64,000 nt of DNA from NCBI RefSeq assembly GCF_000614975.1, contig NZ_BALM01000006.1, positions 62,001 through 126,000 on the forward strand. Reading direction: 5' to 3'. Positions 40,701 to 49,860 of the stretch are shown here, one piece after another. Numbering within the stretch: position 1 is the first letter of the stretch; every line of letters starts with the position of its first letter. Source of the DNA: Shewanella marina JCM 15074 (GTDB lineage Bacteria; Pseudomonadota; Gammaproteobacteria; Enterobacterales; Shewanellaceae). A model generated the notes under the pieces. That model did no database searches, had not been told where the DNA came from, and saw only the letters and a program-made list of their open reading frames with translations. The translations under genes and the position numbers were made by a program.

Positions 40701-41958
40701 CTTTCGGACTTCGGCGACCTGAGTTGTCGGGTTCACTTAACACCATTTTATCGAATGTGACTTGGCTGACGCGGCCATGCTCATCGCTATGGTTTTGCTG
40801 AGGGTTAGTTAAAAAGTGGAATTTCACTCCTTCAACTTCTGCCTCATGAATTTCATAGGGCTCAGCCGGCATATCGGCTTTAGTACGGCGATAAATCAAG
40901 GTGACATCAGCACCATCACGGGCTGCGGTACGGGCACAGTCGATAGCCGTATTACCACCACCAATAACTGCTACTTTTTTACCGGTAGTCAGTTTTTTAT
41001 CGGTGCAATAATCTTTTAAATAATCAACCCCAAGATAGCAACCTTGTAAGTCACTGCCCGGATAATCCATTGGTACCGCTTTTTGTGCGCCAACGGCTAA
41101 ACAAACTGCATCAAAATCGTGTACCAAATCATCCAAATGGATTTCATGGCCCAAGCGTGTGTTGGTAATGATATTTAGGCCGTTGCGGCTTAATAATTCG
41201 ATCTCTTTATCTAAAATATTTTTCGGTAGACGATACTCAGGAATACCATAACGTAACCAGCCGCCAGCTTTAGGCATTGCCTCATAAATAGTGACATCGT
41301 GGCCATTGTTCGATAAAAAATAGCCTGCACTTAGTCCAGCAGGGCCTGAGCCAATAATAGCAACTTTCTTACCCGTTGCAGCGAGGCGAGGGGGGACATA
41401 GCTTGCTGCGTCATTTAAATCTAAATCTGCCGCATGGCGCTTTAATTGGCGGATAGCAATCGGTTCATCAACTAAGCCTCGGCGACATTCTGCTTCACAA
41501 AAGGCTGGGCAAACACGGCCAATAGACAGTGGCATAGGTAAGGTTTGTTTAATTACCTTTACTGCTTCGGTGTGGTTACCTTGGGCAATATGGTACAGAT
41601 AGGATTGAACATCGACACCTGCAGGGCAAGCTTGTTGGCATGGCGCTTCACAATCAGCAAAATGGTCTTGCAATATAAGCTTAAGGGCTTGCTGTCGTTG
41701 CTGGCTTAAATATGCAGAATGAGTAATAACTTGCATACCTGCTTGAACTTGAGTTTCACAAGCTCTGACACAGTTGTTTTCGCCTGAACCATCAATTTCA
41801 ACTACACATAAGTTGCAATGGTTATCAAATTCACCTTCGATACGAGTGCCGTTATTACATAAATTGGGAATAGTAATTCCTGCATCTGTTGCAACAGTCA
41901 GTAGCGTTTGTCCTGCTGTTGCCGATATTGAAGTGCCATCAATTTTGAGTTCTATCAT
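37755..41958 (-). pseudogene. Giant formate dehydrogenase alpha fused to a GltD-like NAD(P)/FAD module, frameshifted
   Basis: About 1401 residues after correction. In order: a NuoG-like 2Fe-2S domain (about 1-80), a GltD/AegA-like flavin and pyridine-nucleotide module (about 100-520; GSGPAGLSAGYFL and GGGNTAIDCARTAAR), a second cysteine cluster (CLECACQANTDC), ferredoxin-like 4Fe-4S motifs (CISCGACVKAC and CVQCGNCVQVCP), and a molybdopterin formate dehydrogenase domain from VCTYCGVGC. The active-site residue is cysteine (C849 in CARLCHAS), not selenocysteine. It should be a cytosolic enzyme passing electrons between formate and NAD(P). Two bases are missing near 38784-38789 in a GCGC run (the conserved text is GACDMGALPNYF), splitting the gene. 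Probably a sequence error. Divergent from prfB. Confidence 0.88.
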
Positions 41959-42166
41959 TGCAATGCTCTATCTTTTATTACTTATTTAATTTAATGAGTA
42001 TTTTTGTTGCCCAATTAATTTAAAGAAGTATTTATTTTGTACTTTAAATTATACGCTTACCTAGATTGCTACCCTATTTAATGCAGCAATCTTTGCTTTG
42101 TAATTGTTGTTTTTGTCACGTTTTGCGCGCGGATTGTGAACAGTAACGCATAAAAAACGTTAAAGA

Positions 42167-42182
42167 CATGATGTAGATCACG
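42167..42182. promoter_or_regulatory. CRP-like site upstream of the formate dehydrogenase gene
   Basis: CATGA-TGTAGA-TCACG has one strong and one weaker CRP half-site. It lies inside a longer near-palindrome (ATGATGT AGATC ACGTCAT, 42168-42186). It is about 215 bases upstream of the fdh start in the 499-base divergent region to prfB, where I see no gene. Confidence 0.4.
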
Positions 42183-42340
42183 TCATTTTCGATAAGACAA
42201 GATTATTGTGAATAGTTTTAATCTGAATTACAGATAAGTGTCGGCACTATATCAGAACTTGCTTTTTTAGCTGGTATAACCTCTAAATACGATCAATTTA
42301 CAACCATTTGGTATAAAATTTACATACTAAGTGATTGCCG

Positions 42341-42356
42341 TTGATAAATTAATCAA
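42341..42356. promoter_or_regulatory. Inverted repeat TTGAT-N6-ATCAA upstream of prfB
   Basis: Both arms are perfect FNR half-sites, but the spacing is 6 instead of 4, so FNR binding is doubtful. It lies 102 bases upstream of prfB. Confidence 0.3.
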
Positions 42357-42457
42357 ACTAATCTTGATTTGTATCTATTTAGCCCCTAGGTTTACACGCC
42401 GCCTTAGGTTAAAATGTCCCGTTTGCAGCCCGCATTAATCGCAAGAAGTAGAAAACC

Positions 42458-43556
42458 ATGTTTGAAGTTAATCCAGTAAAATTTAAAATTAAGGAGCTTG
42501 CCGAGCGCACTGAGCTTCTTAGGGGGTATCTTTGACTACGCTACTAAACAAGAACGTTTAGAGGAAGTCACCCGTGAACTTGAAAGTGCTGAGGTATGGA
42601 ATGATCCAGAACGTGCCCAAGCCCTTGGTAAAGAGCGAGCTAGTCTAGAAGCCGTGGTTAAAACCATTGATGATATGGACTCTGGCCTTGAAGATGTTGA
42701 AGGTCTACTTGAGCTTGCAATTGAAGAAAATGATGAAGATACCTTCAACGATGCCCAAGCCGAACTAAATGAGCTGGAACAGCGTTTAGCCGAGCTTGAA
42801 TTCCGTCGTATGTTTTCTGGTAACCAAGACAGTTCAAATTGTTACCTTGATATTCAGTCTGGTTCAGGCGGAACAGAGGCACAAGACTGGGCTAACATGG
42901 TACTACGTATGTACTTGCGCTGGGGCGAAGCTCATGGTTTTAGTCCTGAGCTGATGGAAGTCTCTGACGGTGATGTTGCTGGTATTAAAAGTGCTACCAT
43001 CAGATTCACTGGTGAATATGCATTTGGTTGGACACGTACCGAAACGGGTGTTCACCGTTTAGTGCGTAAATCGCCATTTGACTCTACCGGTCGTCGTCAT
43101 ACTTCATTTTGTTCTGTGTTTGTTTACCCAGAGATTGATGATTCGATTGAAATTGATGTCAATCCTTCTGATTTACGTATCGACACTTATCGCGCATCAG
43201 GCGCGGGTGGTCAGCACGTAAACAAAACAGAATCTGCTATCCGTATTACTCACATACCGACTAATACTGTAGTGCAATGTCAAAATGACCGTTCACAACA
43301 TAAGAACCGCGATTCAGCAATGAAGCAGTTAAAAGCTAAATTGTATGAATTGGAAATGTTAAAGCAAAATGCTGACAAGCAGGCTGCTGAAGATGCCAAG
43401 TCTGACATCGGTTGGGGCAGCCAAATTCGTTCATACGTATTGGATGATGCTCGTATTAAAGATTTGCGTACCGGTGTTGAAAATCGAAATACCCAGACCG
43501 TTCTTGATGGCGATCTGGATAAGTTTATTGAAGCCAGCCTTAAATCAGGGCTGTAA
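42458..43556 (+). CDS. prfB: Peptide chain release factor 2 (programmed frameshift)
   Basis: Ends translation at UGA and UAA. The gene starts at 42458 ([10 protein letters not shown]), runs 25 codons to an in-frame UGA at 42533, and needs a +1 shift to continue as [12 protein letters not shown] to 43556, giving 365 residues, the E. coli RF2 length. The stop-codon recognition tripeptide SPF (KSPFDSTG) and the catalytic GGQ (GAGGQHVNK) are present. Reading only from the first start codon in the second frame would miss the first part. It is the first gene of a prfB-lysS operon, 12 bases before lysS. Confidence 0.97.
42521..42536 (+). promoter_or_regulatory. prfB autoregulatory +1 frameshift site
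   Basis: AGGGGGTAT-CTT-TGA-C: an internal Shine-Dalgarno-like AGGGGG just upstream of the slippery CTT and the UGA stop followed by C. This is the classical RF2 autoregulation site: low RF2 favours the shift. Confidence 0.97.
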
Positions 43557-43568
43557 CGAGAGAAGAAG

Positions 43569-45071
43569 ATGACTGAACAAGTTCAAGATGAAAATAAGCT
43601 GATCGCCGAGCGTCGCGCCAAGCTGGATCACATCCGTACTCAGTGCCCAGCTAATGGCCACCCAAATAACTTCGATCGTAAACATAAGGCGGCCGAACTG
43701 CAGGCTGAATTTGGCGACAAGACTAAAGAAGAGCTAGAAGCACTTGGTCATCAAGTGAGCATTGCTGGTCGTATCATGGCTAAGCGTGGCCCATTCTTGG
43801 TTATTCAAGATGTATCTGGTCGCATTCAAGCTTATGCAGAGAAGAGTGTTCAAAAAGCCCTGAAAGAACAGTATGAAGGTCTAGATATCGGTGACATCAT
43901 TGGTGTGACTGGTCAGCTACACCTATCTGGTAAAGGCGATTTATATGTCAACATGGAGCAGTACCAGTTACTGACTAAGGCATTACGTCCACTACCTGAA
44001 AAATTCCACGGTCTTACAGACCAAGAGACTCGTTACCGTCAGCGTTATGTTGACTTAATCGTTAACGAAGATTCTCGTAATGCATTTATTATGCGTTCAA
44101 AAGTGGTTGCAGCTATCCGTAATTTCATGGTTAAGAAAGAATTTATGGAAGTTGAAACGCCAATGATGCACGTGATTCCTGGTGGTGCTTCTGCACGTCC
44201 ATTTATCACTCACCATAACGCATTAGATATCGATATGTACTTACGTATCGCACCTGAATTATATCTAAAGCGTTTAGTGGTTGGTGGTTTTGAGCGTGTA
44301 TTCGAAATCAACCGTAACTTCCGTAACGAAGGTCTATCTCCACGTCATAACCCTGAATTCACTATGATGGAATTCTATATGGCTTATGCTGATTACCGTG
44401 ATCTGATGGATCTTACTGAAGAGATGCTAAGCTCTATTGCAACTGAGTTATGTGGTAGCCCTGTACTACCATACGGTGAGCATCAAGTTGATTTTGGCGG
44501 TCCATACACACGTATGAGCATGCTAGAAGCGATTCAGCATCACAATCCTGAAAATGAAACCATTCAGGCGATGACTTACGAACAAGTTAAAGATCGCGAA
44601 TTTATGCGTAACCTTGCTAAGAGCATTGGTATGCAGATTGAAGATTTCTGGACTTGTGGTCAATTACTTGAAGAGATCTTTGGTGAAACTGCAGAGCCTA
44701 AGTTAATGCAGCCTACCTTTATTACTGGTTACCCAGCTGATATTTCACCACTGGCTCGTCGTAACGATGAAAATCATTTTATCACTGACCGTTTTGAGTT
44801 CTTCATCGGTGGCCGTGAAGTGGCTAATGGCTTTAGTGAGCTTAACGATGCTGAAGATCAAGATCGTCGCTTTAAAGCGCAGGTTGATGCTAAAGATGCG
44901 GGTGATGATGAAGCGATGTTCTACGATGCAGACTATATCACTGCACTAGAGCACGGTTTACCACCTACAGCTGGTCAAGGTATTGGTATCGACCGTTTAG
45001 TGATGTTATTCACTAATACTCATACAATCCGTGACGTAATTTTATTCCCTGCAATGCGCCCTCAAGCGTAA
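43569..45071 (+). CDS. lysS: Lysyl-tRNA synthetase, class II
   Basis: Charges tRNA-Lys with lysine. The 500 residues comprise the N-terminal OB-fold anticodon-binding domain (about 60-150) and the class II core with motif 2 ([22 protein letters not shown]) and motif 3 ([12 protein letters not shown]). The length and order match E. coli LysS. AGAGAAGAAG precedes the ATG. It is transcribed with prfB and ends at a strong terminator. Confidence 0.97.
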   Translation: MTEQVQDENKLIAERRAKLDHIRTQCPANGHPNNFDRKHKAAELQAEFGDKTKEELEALGHQVSIAGRIMAKRGPFLVIQDVSGRIQAYAEKSVQKALKEQYEGLDIGDIIGVTGQLHLSGKGDLYVNMEQYQLLTKALRPLPEKFHGLTDQETRYRQRYVDLIVNEDSRNAFIMRSKVVAAIRNFMVKKEFMEVETPMMHVIPGGASARPFITHHNALDIDMYLRIAPELYLKRLVVGGFERVFEINRNFRNEGLSPRHNPEFTMMEFYMAYADYRDLMDLTEEMLSSIATELCGSPVLPYGEHQVDFGGPYTRMSMLEAIQHHNPENETIQAMTYEQVKDREFMRNLAKSIGMQIEDFWTCGQLLEEIFGETAEPKLMQPTFITGYPADISPLARRNDENHFITDRFEFFIGGREVANGFSELNDAEDQDRRFKAQVDAKDAGDDEAMFYDADYITALEHGLPPTAGQGIGIDRLVMLFTNTHTIRDVILFPAMRPQA

Positions 45072-45091
45072 TAGCAGCGAAAATTAATGAT

Positions 45092-45119
45092 AAAAACCCG
45101 ACTTAGGTCGGGTTTTTTT
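45092..45119 (+). terminator. Terminator of prfB-lysS
   Basis: An 11-bp stem AAAAACCCGAC/GTCGGGTTTTT with loop TTAG, then more T residues. Confidence 0.94.
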
Positions 45120-45350
45120 ATCATAGTGATAAAATTTAGCTTTACTTATATGCAATAGCTGGTAATCTACACTCGCTCTGTTGATAAGAGTTATTAAGTA
45201 TCAAGTTTAAGTTAAACCTCAGCTACATGTTTCTTTTGTAAGAACCGTCCTCTGTGTTTCCTTTCGCTTCATCAATAAATTAATAATTCGCTACAAGCTG
45301 TCATTTCATTAGAATGGCAAATTTTAATATTAATTATTAAGGGACAACAC

Positions 45351-45560
45351 ATGTCTGCATCTACTGGTATCGTAAAATGGTTTAACGAAGAGAAAGGTTT
45401 TGGTTTCATTACTCAAGACAATGGCGGCGCTGACGTATTCGTACATTTCCGTGCAATCACTTCTGACGGTTTCAAAACTTTAGCAGAAGGCCAAAAGGTT
45501 TCTTTTGAAGTTGAACAAGGCCAGAAAGGTCTTCAAGCTGCAAACGTTGTTGCGCTATAA
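45351..45560 (+). CDS. Cold shock domain protein, CspA family (copy 1)
   Basis: A 69-residue single cold-shock domain (OB fold) with RNP1 (KGFGFIT) and RNP2 (VFVHF). It binds single-stranded RNA and DNA as a chaperone and antiterminator. AAGGGACAAC precedes the ATG. A long conserved leader upstream, as in cspA-type genes, suggests post-transcriptional control by temperature or growth, although I cannot show the RNA switch. The protein is identical to copy 2. Confidence 0.95.
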   Translation: MSASTGIVKWFNEEKGFGFITQDNGGADVFVHFRAITSDGFKTLAEGQKVSFEVEQGQKGLQAANVVAL

Positions 45561-45581
45561 TTAGCCAGTAACTAAGTAGTT

Positions 45582-45607
45582 AAAAAGCCGCTTTTGCGGC
45601 TTTTTTT
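45582..45607 (+). terminator. Terminator of csp copy 1
   Basis: A 10-bp stem AAAAAGCCGC/GCGGCTTTTT with loop TTTT, then more T residues. Confidence 0.93.
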
Positions 45608-45855
45608 GTATCTGCAATTCAGTGATTATTTTTATGAGAATATAGCTTTACTTTCGTTGGCAAAGTGTTATTCTGCACAGGCTCTGTTGAATAGAGTTAT
45701 TAAGTATCAAGTTTAAGTAAAACCTTAGCTACATGTTTCTTCGTAAGAACCGTCCTCTGTGTTTCCTTTCGCTTCATCAATAAATTAATAATTCGCTACA
45801 AGCTGTCATTTCATTAGAATGGCAAATTTTTATATTAATTATTAAGGGACAACAC

Positions 45856-46065
45856 ATGTCTGCATCTACTGGTATCGTAAAATGGTTTAACGAAGAGAAA
45901 GGTTTTGGTTTCATTACTCAAGACAATGGCGGCGCTGATGTATTCGTACATTTCCGTGCAATCACTTCTGACGGTTTCAAAACTTTAGCAGAAGGCCAAA
46001 AGGTTTCTTTTGAAGTTGAACAAGGCCAGAAAGGTCTTCAAGCTGCAAACGTTGTTGCGCTATAA
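45856..46065 (+). CDS. Cold shock domain protein, CspA family (copy 2)
   Basis: This encodes exactly the same 69 residues as copy 1. The only coding difference I found is a silent GAC/GAT at the aspartate of GGADVF. It has its own leader, ribosome-binding site and terminator, so it should be expressed independently. The near identity implies recent duplication or ongoing gene conversion. Confidence 0.95.
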   Translation: MSASTGIVKWFNEEKGFGFITQDNGGADVFVHFRAITSDGFKTLAEGQKVSFEVEQGQKGLQAANVVAL

Positions 46066-46087
46066 TTTAGCCAATAACTAAGTAGTT

Positions 46088-46113
46088 AAAAAGCCGCTTT
46101 TGCGGCTTTTTTT
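46088..46113 (+). terminator. Terminator of csp copy 2
   Basis: The same 10-bp AAAAAGCCGC/GCGGCTTTTT hairpin as in copy 1. It reads in the plus direction just before the convergent racemase gene. Confidence 0.93.
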
Positions 46114-46131
46114 GTATCTAAATTTTGTTCG

Positions 46132-46833
46132 CTACAGTGAATCTGCAATAGCGATATCGACAGCTTTGATTGCATGCAGCTGAGCGGTATCATAAACGCT
46201 AACACTCACATCTTCAGTACCTATCAACAATCCTATCTCAGTACAGCCTAGAATCACTCCTTGCGCCCCTTGGGCAATCAATTTATCTATAATCGCGAGA
46301 TACTGCTGTTTGGATTTAGCTTTAATAATCCCTTGGCATAATTCTTGGTAGATAATGTCATGAACAATTGTTTGATCATCACTGTTTGGTACAAGCACTT
46401 CAATATCATATTTATCTTGTAAGCGCTGTTTGTAAAATGCTTGTTCCATGGTGAAGCGGGTACCTAATAAGGCAATTTTTTGTTTGTTATCACTAATGAT
46501 TTCATCAGCTGTTGCATCAGCAATATGGATCAGTGGGATATTAATGCCTGCTGAGACTTCATCTGCCACTTTATGCATGGTGTTAGTGCAAATTAAGATA
46601 AAGTCTGCTCCAGCAGCTTCTAAGGCGCTTGCTGCTTGAGTTAGTATGCTGGCCATTTGCTGCCATTCTCCAGCGCGTTGTAGTGCTTCAATTTCGGCGA
46701 AATTTACGCTGTATAGGCATAATTTTGCAGAATTAAATCCGCCTAGGCGCAGCTTTACTTGCTGATTAATCGTTTGGTAATAACTTACCGTTGATTCCCA
46801 GCTCATGCCGCCAATCAATCCAATCGTTTTCAT
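46132..46833 (-). CDS. Aspartate/glutamate racemase family protein (YgeA-like)
   Basis: A cofactor-independent amino acid racemase of about 233 residues. The two catalytic cysteines lie in the motifs ICTNTMHKV and LGCTEIGLL, and the N-terminus MKTIGLIGGMSWEST is typical. E. coli YgeA has this form and acts on several amino acids; the substrate here is not assured. The start is placed at 46833 with AGAAGAGA upstream. The frame extends to 46929, but that extension is unlike the family. Confidence 0.9.
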   Translation of the reverse strand: MKTIGLIGGMSWESTVSYYQTINQQVKLRLGGFNSAKLCLYSVNFAEIEALQRAGEWQQMASILTQAASALEAAGADFILICTNTMHKVADEVSAGINIPLIHIADATADEIISDNKQKIALLGTRFTMEQAFYKQRLQDKYDIEVLVPNSDDQTIVHDIIYQELCQGIIKAKSKQQYLAIIDKLIAQGAQGVILGCTEIGLLIGTEDVSVSVYDTAQLHAIKAVDIAIADSL

Positions 46834-46993
46834 TCTCTTCTCGTTTAATATTCTAATAATTATCCAAGCTACTTCAGATTGCTGACATATATCAAATAGG
46901 CATGCTGTTATCTGTGATGAATACATCATGTTTCATTCGCTTACGCTTTATTAGTAAGTAATAAAATTGTTTCATTTAATGGTTTTTGCTGCA

Positions 46994-47299
46994 GATCGGT
47001 TTTTATTTTAGTTAGATCGTATTTAGGTTTTACAGAGGCAACGTTGTTGTCACGATCATGCTGTAGCGATCTAAAATTCAGATCGTTTAAATGTATACTG
47101 AATATTAACATGCAATTTAACATTGTAAGTTATTGAATTTCATTTGTATGTTTGAGTGTTCTTGGTTGCTTAACTTAAGCCTGATCGTAAACGTTCATTT
47201 ATAAAGCGGTAGTTATGAAGAAAAAAAAATATGATCAGCCATCTTTATAGTTTTGATCGCAGGTACGATCTGGTTCCTCGTAAGATTATTTTCTCGATC
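46994..47299. other. GATC-dense non-coding region
   Basis: Ten GATC sites lie in 306 bases (46994, 47015, 47054, 47068, 47081, 47183, 47233, 47255, 47267, 47296), roughly nine times the number expected for this base composition. Two of them form the arms of a palindrome CGATCT-N7-AGATCG (47067-47085). An A9 run precedes the later group. The 46834-47415 stretch otherwise shows only a doubtful 60-codon frame (46941-47123, minus). Dam methylation-sensitive control of the following lipoprotein gene, or a SeqA-type binding region, is possible. Confidence 0.5.
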
Positions 47300-47415
47300 A
47301 AATTGAAATTAGTTAGATTTAACAATTTGATTGCATTTAAGTAGCAAATGCTAATGCGATATCAAATTAGGTATATACTTTTATAGTGGCTGCCAATAAT
47401 TTGAGGAGAGATAAG

Positions 47416-48558
47416 ATGAAGCAAATAGGGATGATATGCCTGCTCGTTTTATGTTTGATTGGTTGCAGCAGTACGCCTGAAAATGTGGTTGTGCAGCCTA
47501 AGATCAATTCACAGTTATTCCCCTCTCAGTCATTAGCTCCTGCATCTGAATTATTTGCCTTATCTGATGAGCAACAGAAATATATTCAGCAAGTGATCCG
47601 CGAATTAGAGTTACAAGATCAAGCTGCATTTTTACAAATATCAGGCGTGATTAAGTTTATAAGCCAACGATTTAACTATATTGAACGTAACAATAATGCC
47701 ACTGAAGCTTTGCAACAGATGCAAGGAAATTGCATGAGCATGGCATTAATGACACTCAGCTTGGCTCATCAGTTAAATGTCAAAATTCGTTTTCAGATGA
47801 TCTATAACGAGCCTATTTTGTTAGGGATTGAGAACAATATTGCGCTTATTTCTAATCATGTCAGTAGCATTGTGTATAACGCACCCGAATACCAACATAT
47901 TGCTTCTAATTTGTTCCCTGGCGTTGATCGAGTTGAAATCGATTTCTTACCTAATAACCGTCAGCGCCGTGGACGTTATATCGATACTAAACAAATGCTT
48001 GCTTTGTTTTATCGTAATTTGGCAGCAGATGCATTGGTCGCAAATAACATCCCACAAGCTGTAGCTTTGTCTACACAAGGATTACAGCTTGATGAGCATT
48101 CTTTGCCACTTATCAATATTATGGCTGTTGCCCATAAACGTGCTGGAGATATGAATACCGCCGCAGATTTTTATGAATATGGGATTTCGTTATCTGACGA
48201 CAGTATCAATTTGATCAGTAATTATATTTTGTTAGCGACTGATAGAGGTGATACGGAAAAAGTTAATCAGCTTAAAGGCATGTTGAGTCAAGCGGATGGA
48301 GAAGGTCGCTTTGATCTGTATATTGAAGCATTGGATGCCATTGAAAGAGAAGATTATTTACTCGCTAAACAAATGCTTAAAAGATTTATTAAGCAAAACT
48401 CATATTTTCATCAAGCGTATTGGAAATTAGCAGAAGTAGAATATTATCTAGGTGATAGTTATCTGGCTAAAAGGGCGTTACAGCAGGCCTTAGATTTCAC
48501 CTTGCAACAGGATAAAATCGATCTCTATCAAGCGAAACTTAATTGGCTAAATCAATAA
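47416..48558 (+). CDS. Lipoprotein with transglutaminase-like and TPR domains
   Basis: About 380 residues. A lipoprotein signal (LIGC, cysteine near residue 17) is followed by a region (about 75-180) containing GNCMSMALMTLSLAHQL, which resembles the cysteine motif of transglutaminase-like domains. The second half (about 195-380) consists of helical tetratricopeptide repeats (for example the segments beginning NNIPQAVALST and GDMNTAADFYEYG). I cannot assign a function. The start at 47416 follows GAGGAGA; an in-frame GTG at 47386 lacks such a site. It ends against the convergent small gene at 48560. Confidence 0.8.
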   Translation: MKQIGMICLLVLCLIGCSSTPENVVVQPKINSQLFPSQSLAPASELFALSDEQQKYIQQVIRELELQDQAAFLQISGVIKFISQRFNYIERNNNATEALQQMQGNCMSMALMTLSLAHQLNVKIRFQMIYNEPILLGIENNIALISNHVSSIVYNAPEYQHIASNLFPGVDRVEIDFLPNNRQRRGRYIDTKQMLALFYRNLAADALVANNIPQAVALSTQGLQLDEHSLPLINIMAVAHKRAGDMNTAADFYEYGISLSDDSINLISNYILLATDRGDTEKVNQLKGMLSQADGEGRFDLYIEALDAIEREDYLLAKQMLKRFIKQNSYFHQAYWKLAEVEYYLGDSYLAKRALQQALDFTLQQDKIDLYQAKLNWLNQ

Positions 48559-48559
48559 A

Positions 48560-48811
48560 TCAAATAAACCAGCGTAAGATAGAGCAGAGACTCATCAATA
48601 CCACGGTTAAAGTGATAATCGGCATGCTTAAGCGTCGATCAAATATCATCACGGCAATTAACACTAATAAGGCGGGTGTCGCCCAGTTGTATCCCATTTG
48701 GTCAAGCTTTTCTAATACGTAAACGGTTGAACTAATAAATAGATAACTTATTACAGCAACGAGCATTAATAGTAATGACGTCCTGAGTTGCGATTGTTTA
48801 TTTAAAATCAT
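48560..48811 (-). CDS. Small hypothetical membrane protein
   Basis: An 83-residue protein with about three hydrophobic helices (roughly 11-33, 42-57, 62-80). No family is recognised; the size and helix pattern would allow an AzlD-like transporter subunit, but I see no diagnostic motif and no AzlC neighbour. The ribosome-binding site is weak (AAGAA). It ends one base from the lipoprotein stop. Confidence 0.45.
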   Translation of the reverse strand: MILNKQSQLRTSLLLMLVAVISYLFISSTVYVLEKLDQMGYNWATPALLVLIAVMIFDRRLSMPIITLTVVLMSLCSILRWFI

Positions 48812-49179
48812 AATTATTCTTATTTTTCTTGTTTATATTGTAATTTAACATTTTTGCAACTATGCATTATTCTATTTTTTGTGACCGATCTCAACAAAAT
48901 TTTTTTTATCGTTTATATTCAATATGATGAAAAGTGCTGTAATTCATGTCGGGATGATTATTGCAGCGGAAAAGATGGTTTTCAGCCTGAAAACTACACT
49001 TTATGCTGTTTAGTTGAGCAAGTCAGATGTAAGAGATTTGCTTGCAAAATTAGGGCTAAAAACCATAACTCGTGAGCAAGATATATTCAATTTAATATAG
49101 CGTTTCGATTTGATTCTCGTTTTTGTAAGCGTTACAACTAGTGTTCTCAAACAAACTAATAACACTTGTGAGGGGCTAT
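48812..49179. other. Intergenic region with no supported gene
   Basis: Divergent region between the small membrane protein and the nitroreductase. It is AT-rich with short frames only: a 73-codon cysteine-rich frame at 48854 and a 29-codon frame near 48924, neither with a convincing ribosome-binding site. It must contain the promoter of the gene at 49180. Confidence 0.5.
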
Positions 49180-49854
49180 ATGATAGAAAAACATGTTGCT
49201 TTGACGGATTTTGTGGAATACCCACCACAGCAAATGCTAATGCGAGCGCAGCAGAATTTAGTACAATTACAAAGGCGCCATTCGATTCGAATGTTCAGTG
49301 AACGCACCGTTGATCAAGCGGTTATTGAGCAATGTATTTTGGCGGCGGGCAGTGCTCCGAGTGGCGCCAATCATCAACCTTGGCATTTTGTGGCAATTAG
49401 TTCAGCAGATATCAAAAAACAGATCAGAATTGAAGCTGAAGCGATTGAGCAGGCATTTTATGCGGGTCGAGCTGCAGAGACTTGGTTAAATGATTTAAAA
49501 CCGTTAGGTACCAGTGCCGATAAGTCATATTTAGAGCATGCACCGTGGTTAATTGCTGTTTTTAGTCAGAAGAAAGGCGGCATTATGCAGGATAATGAAA
49601 CGGCTAATTATTACGTGCATGAGTCAGTAGGTATTGCCACTGGATTTCTAATTCAAGCCTTGCATCATGCTGGGTTAGGGACATTAACTCATACCCCTAA
49701 ACCGATGAGCTTTTTGACTAAAATTTGTAACAGAGATCCTGACAATGAACGCCCGTATATGTTGATTGTTGCAGGATTTCCAGCGACTAATGCGACAGTA
49801 CCAGAGTATGCACTGCATAAAAAATCGCTGGCGCAAATCAGTGATTTTATTTAA
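49180..49854 (+). CDS. Nitroreductase-family protein resembling iodotyrosine deiodinase
   Basis: An FMN-dependent enzyme of about 224 residues. The FMN and active-site text RHSIRMFSERTVD, SAPSGANHQPWHF, the helical lid with FYAGRAAETWL, ESVGIATGFLIQALHHAGL and TLTHTPKPMSFL follows the iodotyrosine deiodinase branch more closely than NfsA/NfsB. Members reductively dehalogenate halotyrosines or act as related flavin reductases; the substrate here is an inference. The start at 49180 has GAGGGG upstream, and a longer frame from 49141 is less likely. It is convergent with the small gene at 49861. Confidence 0.82.
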   Translation: MIEKHVALTDFVEYPPQQMLMRAQQNLVQLQRRHSIRMFSERTVDQAVIEQCILAAGSAPSGANHQPWHFVAISSADIKKQIRIEAEAIEQAFYAGRAAETWLNDLKPLGTSADKSYLEHAPWLIAVFSQKKGGIMQDNETANYYVHESVGIATGFLIQALHHAGLGTLTHTPKPMSFLTKICNRDPDNERPYMLIVAGFPATNATVPEYALHKKSLAQISDFI

Positions 49855-49860
49855 CTCGGT

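Larger units (their letters stand above)
45175..45608 (+). repeat. First copy of a 434-bp direct repeat carrying a cold-shock gene
   Basis: It covers about 175 bases of leader, the whole coding sequence and the terminator. It is nearly identical to 45681-46114, with only a few substitutions and one single-base indel in the leader. The two copies are 72 bases apart. Confidence 0.9.
45681..46114 (+). repeat. Second copy of the cold-shock direct repeat
   Basis: See the copy at 45175. Leader, coding region and terminator are all repeated, so the event copied a complete transcription unit. Confidence 0.9.

Noticed and set aside
42341..42356. FNR box upstream of prfB
   Set aside because: The half-sites are perfect but the spacer is six bases, not four. 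It is kept only as a low-confidence palindrome.
46941..47123. 60-codon minus-strand frame
   Set aside because: Low complexity and no good ribosome-binding site. It lies mostly inside the GATC-dense region.
48854..49075. 73-codon cysteine-rich frame
   Set aside because: No ribosome-binding site and unusual composition; probably chance in AT-rich DNA.
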